Assembly (NCBI GenBank): GCA_050952845.1
Contig: JBMNLP010000001.1
Location: 2,914,001 to 2,978,000, forward strand
From: JAGVSV01 sp050952845
GTDB taxonomy: Bacteria; Bacillota; Clostridia; Christensenellales; Aristaeellaceae
Length of the DNA: 64,000 nucleotides
Direction of reading: 5' to 3'
Position numbers and translations under genes: made by a program. The notes below the pieces were generated by a model. It made no database searches, had not been told where the DNA came from, and saw only the letters and a list, made by a program, of their open reading frames with translations. Shown piece after piece: positions 52,774 through 60,988 of this stretch (position 1 is the first letter of the stretch; every line of letters starts with the position of its first letter).

Positions 52774-54453
52774 ATGAAAAACAACGATTCCATCGTATGG
52801 AAAAAGCGTGGCACGCGTCTGGGGCTTCTGCGCAACGCCCTTTTAAAATCTATGGGATATACCGATCAGGATATTGAAAAGCCAATCATCGGCATCATCA
52901 ATACATGGGCTGAAACAAACCCAGGCCATGTACATTTTCGCCAGCTCAGCGAAGCAGTCAAGCGCGGTGTATGGTCAGCGGGGGGATTCCCTCTGGAGGT
53001 CAATACACTCTCCATCTGCGAGGTGTTCTTCGATATTTCCAGCCTCATATACCGCAATCTGCTCTCCATAACCACCGAGGAGCTAATCAGCCGTCATCCC
53101 TTTGACGGTGTGGTGCTTATAGGCGGTTGCGATAAAAACATTCCAGCACAGCTCATGGCTGCCGTCTCGGCGAACAAGCCAACGATTTTTCTTCCGGGGG
53201 GGACAATGCTACCAGGCTCTTACCAAGGGGAGCCGCTGTGCTGTGGCACAGACAGCTTCAAGCTGTGGACGCGCTACAACATGGGAGAAATCGACCTGGA
53301 GGAGGTTACGCGCCGGGAGGGCTGTCTGTATGGCTCGGCGGGAGCATGTCCCATCATGGGCACGGCAAATACCTGTCAGACTATTGCGGAAGCGCTCGGC
53401 CTCGCGCTCCCCGGAAGTGCCGCATGTATCGCGGTTTCCTCAGAAATGCTGCGAATATCGGAAATGACAGGCCGGCAGATACTCTATCTTGTCGAGCACG
53501 ATATCAAGGCACGCGATATTATTACTCGGGCAAGCATTGAAAACGCGATTCGCGTACTCATGGCGGTGGGCGGCTCCACAAACCTGATCATTCACTTGAC
53601 GGCTATCGCGCGTCGCGGAGGCATTACGCTGGATCTGATGGAATTTGACAAAATCAGTGGCGAAACCCCGCTTCTGGTCAATGTAAAGCCGCATGGCACA
53701 CATTCCGTCGGCGATTTCGGCCTTGCGGGCGGCGTTCGCGCCCTTATGAAAGAGCTGTTTCCTCAATTGAATACAGAATGTCTGACCGTGACAGGCAAAA
53801 CCGTTCGGGAGAACCTCGTCGTCGCCGAGAGCGCTTTTGATCGCGACGTGATTCGGCCCTACGACGATCCCATTCTGCCTTCCGGAGGTATCGCTGTGCT
53901 GAAGGGAAATCTCGCACCGGGTGGCTGTGTCATCAAGCGATCAGCAGCTAGCGAGCGGTTGCTGAAGCATACGGGACATGCGAAGGTATTCGACGATCTT
54001 GCCGAGGCGGAGAGATATCTGCTCGACGAAGACAGCGATATGACGCCAGATACTGTGATCGTGCTGCGTGGCTATGGTCCCGTGGGCGCCCCCGGAATGC
54101 CTGAGTTCGGCAATTATCTGCCCATTTCCAAGAAACTATACAGGCAGGGTATAAACGATTTTGTGCGTATCACGGACAGCCGCATGTCAGGCGGCGCGTT
54201 CGGCACGGTGATTCTCCACTGCGCGCCGGAGAGTGCGGTTGGTGGACCACTCGCTGCCGTGCGGGACGGCGATCTGATCTCCATCGATGTCGAGAATAAC
54301 AGCATCCGTTTAGAAATTAACGACGAGGAACTTGCCGAGAGGCTTGCGCACATTGAGTGCAAAGAGCACCCGGATATTGAACGGGGCTTTGTGCGCAGTT
54401 TTATCGATAACGTTTTGCAGGCCAATGAGGGCTGCGATATGAAGTATCTTTAA
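52774..54453 (+). CDS. IlvD/Edd-family sugar-acid dehydratase
   Basis: 559 residues, AAGGAGAG before the ATG. Fe-S ligand candidates are Cys119 in 'GGCDKN' and Cys192 in 'GSAGACPIMGTANT'. The first Cys of enzymes with a TPCN motif is replaced (NPGH), as in the PGH subgroup. C-terminal 'RITDSRMSGGAFGTVILHCAPESAVGGPLA' is typical. It should dehydrate an aldonic acid or its phosphate to a 2-keto-3-deoxy acid. Sugar-acid context makes branched-chain amino-acid synthesis unlikely. Confidence 0.87.
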   Translation: MKNNDSIVWKKRGTRLGLLRNALLKSMGYTDQDIEKPIIGIINTWAETNPGHVHFRQLSEAVKRGVWSAGGFPLEVNTLSICEVFFDISSLIYRNLLSITTEELISRHPFDGVVLIGGCDKNIPAQLMAAVSANKPTIFLPGGTMLPGSYQGEPLCCGTDSFKLWTRYNMGEIDLEEVTRREGCLYGSAGACPIMGTANTCQTIAEALGLALPGSAACIAVSSEMLRISEMTGRQILYLVEHDIKARDIITRASIENAIRVLMAVGGSTNLIIHLTAIARRGGITLDLMEFDKISGETPLLVNVKPHGTHSVGDFGLAGGVRALMKELFPQLNTECLTVTGKTVRENLVVAESAFDRDVIRPYDDPILPSGGIAVLKGNLAPGGCVIKRSAASERLLKHTGHAKVFDDLAEAERYLLDEDSDMTPDTVIVLRGYGPVGAPGMPEFGNYLPISKKLYRQGINDFVRITDSRMSGGAFGTVILHCAPESAVGGPLAAVRDGDLISIDVENNSIRLEINDEELAERLAHIECKEHPDIERGFVRSFIDNVLQANEGCDMKYL

Positions 54454-54482
54454 CGTTGACGCAGGGGAAAGAGAGGCTTCAC

Positions 54483-54695
54483 ATGAATTTCCTGGGAAGT
54501 CTGACAAGATATGGCAGGCCGGGTATCGTACGCGTGCGAATCAAGAATGATCGTATGCTATGCCTTAGCTTGGAGGCGCACGTTCAACTTCCGCGGCATA
54601 AGGAAAGAGGTGTGAACCCAAAACGGCAGTCCTGCGCGCATGTGCACCAAGTGACGGAAATGAGCTGTAAACTATTCCCGGTGAGTGACAACTGA
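54483..54695 (+). CDS. Small unknown ORF in the sugar-acid operon, possibly a relic
   Basis: 70 residues (MNFLGSLTRYGRPGIVRVRI...), with GAGAGG six bases upstream of the ATG. It fills the 288-base gap between the dehydratase and the permease. The basic C-terminal half, rich in His, Cys and Lys, is not family-like. It could be the remains of a longer gene or a real small protein. No family recognised. Confidence 0.4.
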   Translation: MNFLGSLTRYGRPGIVRVRIKNDRMLCLSLEAHVQLPRHKERGVNPKRQSCAHVHQVTEMSCKLFPVSDN

Positions 54696-54740
54696 ATGCA
54701 GGCTTATCCCTGTGATCACACAATATCAGGAGAATTCATC

Positions 54741-55658
54741 ATGACACAGATTCTAGTCATCCGATATCTGCGGAGGATTCGACGCAACTGGCAGCTATAC
54801 ACGATGATCCTGCCAGCGGTTGTCGCCATCTTCATTTTTCATTATATCCCGCTCTATGGTGTGCAGATTGCGTTCAAAAATTTTCGTGCCAGCAAGGGCA
54901 TATGGGGAAGCCCATGGGTCGGGCTGAAGCATTTTTCGCGTTTTATAAACTATCCCTACTTCTGGGACATTATGTGGAATACAATCGCCATACAGCTTTA
55001 TTCGCTCGCGACTTTTCCCTGCACTTTCTTCTTCGCCCTGATGCTCAATGAACTACGCGACGGACGCTATAAGAAAACTATTCAGATGGTCTCTTATGCG
55101 CCTCATTTTGTGCCCGTTATCGTGCTGTGCTCCATGGTGTTGCTGTTCACGAACGAGTCCAGCGGCGTCATCAACGCAATGCTCGATGCGTTAGGCCTAC
55201 AGCGCCGCGATTTTATGACAAATCCCAACTACTTCAGAAGTCTGTATGTATGGAGCGGTGTTTGGCAGGATTTAGGCTGGGGTACTATTATCTATACAGC
55301 AACACTTTCCAACGTATCCCAGGAGTGGATTGAGGCAGCGCATATCGATGGAGCGAACCGGTTCCAGATCGTCACTTATATTCATATCCCTTTTCTGCTG
55401 CCCACAGCGATCACCCTGCTGATTCTCCAAACGGGGAACATGCTGACGGTGGGCTTTGAAAAGGTGTTCCTGTTGCAAAACTCGCTTAACCTGTCCGTAT
55501 CGCAGGTGACATCCACCTACGTATACCAGATCGGTCTTGTAGACGCTCAGTTCAGCTACTCTACCGCAATTTCCTTATTCAATAACATACTCCAGATCGC
55601 AATTATTATCATTGTCAATATGATTTCAAAGCTGGTAACCAAGGTCAGCATATTTTAG
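54741..55658 (+). CDS. Sugar ABC transporter permease, LplB type (importer 3)
   Basis: 305 residues from ATG 54741 (AGGAGAA at 8 bases). Six membrane helices, 'FHYIPLYGVQIAFKNFRASKGIWGSPWVGLKHF' after helix 1, and the EAA loop 'EAAHIDGANRFQIVTYIHIPFL'. LplB/YtcP-type permeases carry aldouronate or glycan-derived oligosaccharides. Part of the LacI-controlled operon; partner follows 14 bases later. Confidence 0.9.
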   Translation: MTQILVIRYLRRIRRNWQLYTMILPAVVAIFIFHYIPLYGVQIAFKNFRASKGIWGSPWVGLKHFSRFINYPYFWDIMWNTIAIQLYSLATFPCTFFFALMLNELRDGRYKKTIQMVSYAPHFVPVIVLCSMVLLFTNESSGVINAMLDALGLQRRDFMTNPNYFRSLYVWSGVWQDLGWGTIIYTATLSNVSQEWIEAAHIDGANRFQIVTYIHIPFLLPTAITLLILQTGNMLTVGFEKVFLLQNSLNLSVSQVTSTYVYQIGLVDAQFSYSTAISLFNNILQIAIIIIVNMISKLVTKVSIF

Positions 55659-55672
55659 GAGATGAAAAAGAA

Positions 55673-56611
55673 ATGAACGGTTCCGTATTGCACCGCAAGC
55701 ATGGTAAAATCCCTCGCAGCCGCTCCGACATCGTTTTTGATTCGTTAAACATGACACTAACGCTGATCCTCGGGCTGGTACTTGTCTATCCGTTGTACTT
55801 CATCGTGATCGCTTCCGTCTCTGATCCGTTCGCGGTATATTATGGAAAGGTGGTGCTGGCACCCTCCGGCTTCACGCTGGATGCATATAAAAATGTATTC
55901 CGATACGATGATGTATGGGTGGGATATCGGAATACAATCCTCTATACCGCCGGAGGCACGTTGTACAGCCTGCTATTGACGATCCCCGCCGCCTACGTGC
56001 TTAGTAGAAGGGACCTGCCGCTCAAAACGCTGATCTCCTGGTACTTCTTTATCACAATGTACTTTAGCGGTGGCATGGTGCCCACCTACCTGCTGTATAA
56101 GGATTTAAGCCTTATCAACACGCGCTGGGCACTGATCATTGGTCCCGGCGTCAGTTGCTACAACTTGATTGTGTGCCGAACCTACTTCTCATCCTCTTTG
56201 CCGGAAGAAATCCATGAGGCAGCCATTATCGATGGTGCCAACGAATTCCGTTTCTTTGTGCAGATGGTTCTTCCGCTTTCCTCCGCAATTATCGCTGTCA
56301 TGGCGCTGTTTCATGGAGTGTTTCATTGGAACAGCTATTTTCGGGCGATGATATACATCACCAAGAAAAACCTATATCCCCTGCAACTCGTCCTACGGAA
56401 TATCTTGATTTTGAACCAGCTTGCGACGAGCGGCGCCTCCCAGTCGCTTACTGATGTGGAACTGATGGCAGAGGCTGCACACCAGGCATATATGGCAAAC
56501 TCTATGAAGTATTCACTGATTATCGTCTCCACATTGCCTCTACTGGTCGCATATCCATTCGTGCAGAAGTTTTTTGTAACCGGCATTATGATCGGCTCTG
56601 TAAAGGGCTGA
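55673..56611 (+). CDS. Sugar ABC transporter permease, LplC type (importer 3)
   Basis: 312 residues, AGGAGA upstream. Six helices, EAA loop 'EAAIIDGANEFRFFVQMVLPLSSA', C-terminal 'FVQKFFVTGIMIGSVKG'. It is clearly related to the LplC-type permease at 14198-15142 and forms the second half of the channel. Confidence 0.9.
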   Translation: MNGSVLHRKHGKIPRSRSDIVFDSLNMTLTLILGLVLVYPLYFIVIASVSDPFAVYYGKVVLAPSGFTLDAYKNVFRYDDVWVGYRNTILYTAGGTLYSLLLTIPAAYVLSRRDLPLKTLISWYFFITMYFSGGMVPTYLLYKDLSLINTRWALIIGPGVSCYNLIVCRTYFSSSLPEEIHEAAIIDGANEFRFFVQMVLPLSSAIIAVMALFHGVFHWNSYFRAMIYITKKNLYPLQLVLRNILILNQLATSGASQSLTDVELMAEAAHQAYMANSMKYSLIIVSTLPLLVAYPFVQKFFVTGIMIGSVKG

Positions 56612-56672
56612 TGAAAACTGATTGATTGGGCGTTCATAGCGCCTATCATAATAAAAAACGGAGGTATGTATC

Positions 56673-58331
56673 ATGAAAAAGTCACTTGCACTCTTGCTGA
56701 CCGTTTGTCTCATGCTAGTCAGCTGCGCCGCCATGGCGGAAGAACCTCTCGTTCCCGAATTGACTCGGCTTACGCTGGCAACTGACGGAAACGCATCAAC
56801 CGGTGACCCGTCCAATCTGTGGTTCTGGGAGTATTGCCGCCGCGAACTCAACATCGATTTCGATGTGACCGTAACACTGGATAACGATCAGTTCGTTAGC
56901 CTTGCGTTCGCTTCCGACTCCATACCAGACATCATGTTGTGCCGGCTGAGCACGGCAGATATCGTCCGCTATGGACAGGAAGAAGGCATGCTACTAGATC
57001 TGTCCCCGTACTTCACGGAAGAGTACATGCCCAACTTCACCGCGTTGCTAAAGGAGCATCCGGAATGGCTCTCCTCTTTGGCGACAAAGGATGGCAAGGT
57101 GTATTCTATGCCCCGCATTACGGGCACGGAAACCATAACTGGCATCAACATCACCGGTGTCAAAGGCAACTTCATGATCAACCAGAAGTGGCTTGAGGAA
57201 ACCGGCCTCAAATCGCCAACTACGCTCGATGAGCTTCACGAGCTTCTCACAGCGTTTAAGAAACTTTATCCCGACTGTATTCCTCTGGGAGGAGGTTACA
57301 GTGCCCTCGGCGAGTACAACACGGTCATAAGCCCCGGCTATCTGATTCTGAACGCGCTTGGCTATACAGGCACTGATGTGTATGGCTTCGAAGTTTCTCT
57401 GCGCGACGGCAAAGTAACGATCCCCTTTGGAGACCGTGAGGTGTTCGGTGAGTATCTTAAGCTAATGAACCAATACTATTCAGAGAACCTGATCGCCAAG
57501 GACTATTTCACGCTGGACGCAACCGCCGTAAACGCTTCGCTAGCAGAAGGGAAAATTGGCGTGTTCCCCAGTTCCGTAGGCAGCGGGCTGAAAGAAGGAA
57601 GCAATTTTACGGACTACTGGGGCGGACAGCCTCTAATCAGCGCGTATAAATCCGAACCTTCCTGGGGCTTAATGTCCAACGGTTTGAGAATCGGACAGTG
57701 CAGTGTTTCTGCCGAATGTAAGAATATCAAAGCTGCGGTCGCGTGGATCGATTGGTTCTACAACGCCGATTCCACTCACGCGCTGCTGAGCTGGGCTGGT
57801 CCTTCTGCCGATCAAACAGAACTTCTGTACGGAATGACAGACGGATATGATTTTGATCTAAGCACCGGATCTCGCGTATATCGCGGCGTAAAAAATGGCA
57901 AATGGCAGTTGGTTGGCGAACTGGTGCAGGGTGAGGTTGCGGGTTTTACCGAGAGATTCGGCTACATGGTGAATAAGAGTTACGCCGGCTATGCCCTCAG
58001 CGGCAACGAGGATCAGTACGTAGAGCTGGTATATAGCGCAGAAAACGCTACACAGCCCTGGCAATGGGCTCTCTATTCCATTCAGGAGAATCTGATGCCC
58101 TATCTCGTCGTCGATTATCCTTCCATCGTGTTTTTTAGCGAGGAGGAAAACACAGCGCTTGCGGATCTTCGAGTTTCTCTGGAAAGCTACGCCACGCAGG
58201 AAATCGCCAAATTCATCAACGGAACCCGCCCTGTAACAGACGAAGAGTTGGTTGACTACTTCGACACTCTGGATAGTATGGGTTATCAGGAATATCTTGG
58301 ATATTATCAGGATTATTACGAGCAGATGTAA
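56673..58331 (+). CDS. Lipoprotein sugar-binding protein of importer 3
   Basis: 552 residues with a clear lipobox LVSC (Cys18), so it is anchored to the membrane surface, unlike binding protein 2. The mature part has the large LplA-type extracellular solute-binding fold ('DSIPDIMLCRLSTADIVRYGQEEGMLLDLSPYF', 'YSALGEYNTVISPGYLILNALGYTG'). CGGAGG precedes the ATG. It likely binds a uronate- or aldonate-containing saccharide, given the catabolic genes upstream. It ends the operon, before a strong terminator. Confidence 0.9.
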   Translation: MKKSLALLLTVCLMLVSCAAMAEEPLVPELTRLTLATDGNASTGDPSNLWFWEYCRRELNIDFDVTVTLDNDQFVSLAFASDSIPDIMLCRLSTADIVRYGQEEGMLLDLSPYFTEEYMPNFTALLKEHPEWLSSLATKDGKVYSMPRITGTETITGINITGVKGNFMINQKWLEETGLKSPTTLDELHELLTAFKKLYPDCIPLGGGYSALGEYNTVISPGYLILNALGYTGTDVYGFEVSLRDGKVTIPFGDREVFGEYLKLMNQYYSENLIAKDYFTLDATAVNASLAEGKIGVFPSSVGSGLKEGSNFTDYWGGQPLISAYKSEPSWGLMSNGLRIGQCSVSAECKNIKAAVAWIDWFYNADSTHALLSWAGPSADQTELLYGMTDGYDFDLSTGSRVYRGVKNGKWQLVGELVQGEVAGFTERFGYMVNKSYAGYALSGNEDQYVELVYSAENATQPWQWALYSIQENLMPYLVVDYPSIVFFSEEENTALADLRVSLESYATQEIAKFINGTRPVTDEELVDYFDTLDSMGYQEYLGYYQDYYEQM

Positions 58332-58345
58332 TGTAAATTCCCTAA

Positions 58346-58378
58346 AGCGCGCCTTTATGTGATTCACATGGGCGCGCT
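58346..58378 (+). terminator. Hairpin after the sugar-acid operon
   Basis: AGCGCGCC (58346-58353) pairs with GGCGCGCT (58371-58378), with an inner ATGTG/CACAT stem. It is 14 bases after the stop and followed by CCGTTTT. Confidence 0.7.
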
Positions 58379-58387
58379 CCGTTTTCC

Positions 58388-58410
58388 GGAAGGCAAAAGC
58401 CTTCCTTTTT
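58388..58410 (+). terminator. Intrinsic terminator of the sugar-acid operon
   Basis: GGAAGGC-aaaa-GCCTTCC followed by TTTTT, a textbook Rho-independent terminator. Repeat copy R3 begins within the last bases of the T-run. Confidence 0.85.
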
Positions 58411-58689
58411 AGAGCAAATTACGCAATCGTGGCGCACAAAGCAGCACAGTATTTTTGTCTCTGGCAAAGGACAGAGTGAGCCGCCGGCCAGTGGCGGATA
58501 AAGGCGAACGTCTGCCCAATAAGCAATAGAGAATGACAAGCGCCATCCCCGGCACGCAGACAGCCAATCATTGCGAATTGAGTATCGTAAATGTAGGCGT
58601 AACAGAGCGCTACGCCGAGTAAACAGCGACACAGTCAGAGGCAAAAAGACAAGTCTGCAGCTGCGCCATGATAAGTAAATTTTTTCTAA
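58409..58689. repeat. Dispersed inverted-repeat element, copy R3 (long form)
   Basis: About 280 bp. The left end TTAGAGCAAATTACGCAATC matches R2. The right end AATTTTTTCTAA has two mismatches to the ideal terminus. Inner arms match R2, but about 115 bp of extra sequence lies in the middle. The central GGCGTA-acagagcgc-TACGCC hairpin differs in sequence from the R2 centre yet keeps its pairing. The right end supplies the TAG stop of the reductase gene. Confidence 0.75.
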
Positions 58690-59549
58690 TCCTCGCGGTA
58701 CAGGTCGATCAACGCCTGGGTGCCCAGGTCATCCTTGCCCTTCTCCTCCATTTTCCTGTACATTTTTAACGTCTTTTTGAGTATGGGCAAGGTCAGATCA
58801 CGCTGCTCGCCCTCCTCCTGCGCGATGGCCAGGTCCTTGATGAAGTGCTTGATGAAGAAGCCCGGGGCCTTGTCGCCGGAGATCATCTTATAGCCGTTGT
58901 TGCTCATCTGCCAGGAGCCGGCTGCGCCGGTAGAGATGGTGTCCAGCATCAGCGTCAGATCCAACCCGGCAGCCTCGCCATAGCGGATGGCTTCCGCTAC
59001 GCCGGCCAAACAGCCCGCAAGGGCAATCTGGTTCGCCATTTTGGTGTGCTGGCCGGCGCCGTCGCCGCCTTCCAGGACGATGGTCTTGCCCATAGCCTCA
59101 AACAGCGGATAAGCAGCCTTGAAATCCTCTTCCAGCCCGCCCACCATAATGGCCAGGGTGCCGGCCCGGGCGCCACTGTCGCCGCCGGAAACCGGGGCAT
59201 CCAACGGGCGCAGCCCCTTTTCACGCGCTTTCTTTGCAATCCCTTCCCAGAGCTTCGGGCTGGTGGTGGTCATGTCAATCACCAGGGCACCCTTTTGCGC
59301 GCTGTCCAGGACGCCGCCCTCATGCAGGTAAACTTGTTCCACATCCTTTGGATAGCCAACCATGGTGATAACAGCTTCTGCACTTTGTACGCAGTCGCAG
59401 ATGTTGTCAAACTGCTGCGCGCCCTCTTTGACAAGCGGCGCAGCCTTGGACGCAGTGCGGTTGTACACGCGCAGGCTGTGCCCTTGTTTCATCAGGTTCC
59501 TTGCCATGGAAATGCCCATGACGCCAACGCCGATAAATGCGATGGTCAT
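58686..59549 (-). CDS. 3-hydroxyisobutyrate dehydrogenase / tartronate-semialdehyde reductase family
   Basis: 287 residues from ATG 59549 (GGGAGGG upstream). Beta-hydroxyacid dehydrogenase features: 'IAFIGVGVMGISMARNL' (NAD(P)-binding), 'DAPVSGGDSGARAGTLAIMVGG' (substrate loop) and catalytic Lys in 'GQHTKMANQ'. The family reduces tartronate semialdehyde or oxidises 3-hydroxy acids; which applies is undecided. It diverges from serC with its own promoter. The stop codon lies inside the terminal repeat of R3. Confidence 0.87.
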   Translation of the reverse strand: MTIAFIGVGVMGISMARNLMKQGHSLRVYNRTASKAAPLVKEGAQQFDNICDCVQSAEAVITMVGYPKDVEQVYLHEGGVLDSAQKGALVIDMTTTSPKLWEGIAKKAREKGLRPLDAPVSGGDSGARAGTLAIMVGGLEEDFKAAYPLFEAMGKTIVLEGGDGAGQHTKMANQIALAGCLAGVAEAIRYGEAAGLDLTLMLDTISTGAAGSWQMSNNGYKMISGDKAPGFFIKHFIKDLAIAQEEGEQRDLTLPILKKTLKMYRKMEEKGKDDLGTQALIDLYRED

Positions 59550-59698
59550 GTCAGATACCCTCCCGTTTTTCATTCGTTCGAAAAGCCGATTCACCCGCCA
59601 TGGCCGGGAAACCGCGTTCATCCCCGATCCATAAGCGTGGCGGGCATAATCAAATGAAGTCACACCCTGCTGTGCGCCGGCTGACGGTATGCATCGAT

Positions 59699-59727
59699 AT
59701 GATAGTGCTTCTTTATCTAATCGTCAA
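59699..59727 (-). promoter_or_regulatory. Sigma-A promoter of the reductase gene
   Basis: Minus strand TTGACG (59722-59727), 17 bases, TATCAT (59699-59704). The leader is about 140 bases. Confidence 0.6.
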
Positions 59728-59782
59728 ATGCTGGTGCGTAATTTCCGGCTGGCGGAAAACGTTGGAAAATTTATTGGCATTG

Positions 59783-59811
59783 TTGACATGATTTTTCGCT
59801 TGTGATATTTT
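59783..59811 (+). promoter_or_regulatory. Sigma-A promoter of the serC-serA operon
   Basis: TTGACA (59783-59788), 17 bases, TATTTT (59806-59811). The leader of about 70 bases contains AGCGC..GCGCT and ACGGC..GCCGT pairings just before the AAAGGAGGG site. Confidence 0.65.
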
Positions 59812-59887
59812 AACTTTATCTTTAGCGCGCTATAGCGCTGAAGGAATGTTGGCTACGGCATCATCGCCGTACAAAGGAGGGCCCTTC

Positions 59888-60988
59888 ATGCAACGAGTAT
59901 ATAATTTTTCCGCCGGGCCAGCGATGCTGCCGGAGGACGTGCTGCGGGAAGCCGCAGCGGAAATGCTGAACTATAACGGCACCGGCATGTCGGTGATGGA
60001 GATGAGCCACCGGTCCTCCGCGTTCCAGACGATCATGCAGGATGCAGAGAAGGATCTGCGCGCCTTAGCCGGCATACCGGACAGCTACACCGTGCTGTTC
60101 CTGCAGGGCGGCGCCTGGACGCAGTTCGCCATGGTGCCCATGAACCTGATGCGCAATGCCCGCGCCGACTACTTGGTCACGGGCAGCTGGGCGCAGAAAG
60201 CCGCGAAAGAAGCCCGAAAGTATGGCGCCGTGCGCGTGGCAGCCTCCAGCGAGGACAAAAATTTCTCCTACATTCCGGACCTGAACGGCCTCCCGCTGGA
60301 CCCCACGGCCGATTATGTATACATCTGTGAGAACAACACCATCTTCGGCACCAAGTATCACAGCCTGCCCGACACCGGCGCTGTGCCGCTGGTGGGCGAC
60401 CTATCCAGCTGCCTGCTGTCCGAGCCGCTGGATGTCAGCCGCTATGGGGTGATCTTCGCCGGCGCGCAGAAAAACATCGGGCCCGCGGGCGTCACCATCG
60501 TGATCATCCGAAACGACCTGATCACCGACAGCGTGTTCCCGGGCACGCCCACGATGCTCACCTACAAAACCCACGCCGACAAACAGTCGCTGTTCAACAC
60601 GCCGCCCTGCTACGCGGTATACATCTGCGGTAAGGTGTTCAAGCACCTGCTGAGCAAGGGCGGGCTGGCTGCGATGCAGGCTGTCAACCAGAAAAAGGCG
60701 GCGCTGCTGTACGATTATCTGGACCAAAGCCGCCTCTTCCGCGGCACCGCCGAGAAAAACAGCCGCTCCCTCATGAACGTTACCTTTGTGACGGGCGATG
60801 CCGACCTGGACGCCCTATTTGTTAAGGAAGCCGCAGCCGCCGGGCTGACCACCTTAAAAGGGCACGCCAGCGTAGGCGGCCTGCGCGCCAGCATATACAA
60901 CGCCATGCCCTATGAGGGCGTCGCCAAGCTGGTGGGCTTTATGGAGGACTTTGAGAAAAAGCACCCCGGAAAGGGAGAATTAGCATGA
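59888..60988 (+). CDS. serC: Phosphoserine aminotransferase
   Basis: 366 residues from ATG 59888 (AAAGGAGGG upstream). It starts 'VYNFSAGPAMLPEDVLREAAAEMLNY', contains 'FLQGGAWTQFAMVPMNL' and the PLP-binding Lys in 'FAGAQKNIGPAGVTIVIIR'. It makes phosphoserine from 3-phosphohydroxypyruvate and glutamate. It is followed by serA with a 4-base overlap (ATGA). Confidence 0.95.
   Translation: MQRVYNFSAGPAMLPEDVLREAAAEMLNYNGTGMSVMEMSHRSSAFQTIMQDAEKDLRALAGIPDSYTVLFLQGGAWTQFAMVPMNLMRNARADYLVTGSWAQKAAKEARKYGAVRVAASSEDKNFSYIPDLNGLPLDPTADYVYICENNTIFGTKYHSLPDTGAVPLVGDLSSCLLSEPLDVSRYGVIFAGAQKNIGPAGVTIVIIRNDLITDSVFPGTPTMLTYKTHADKQSLFNTPPCYAVYICGKVFKHLLSKGGLAAMQAVNQKKAALLYDYLDQSRLFRGTAEKNSRSLMNVTFVTGDADLDALFVKEAAAAGLTTLKGHASVGGLRASIYNAMPYEGVAKLVGFMEDFEKKHPGKGELA

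Noticed and set aside
52774..54453. Dihydroxy-acid dehydratase for branched-chain amino acids
   Set aside because: The neighbours are sugar-acid enzymes and a sugar importer under a LacI repressor; no ilv genes nearby.
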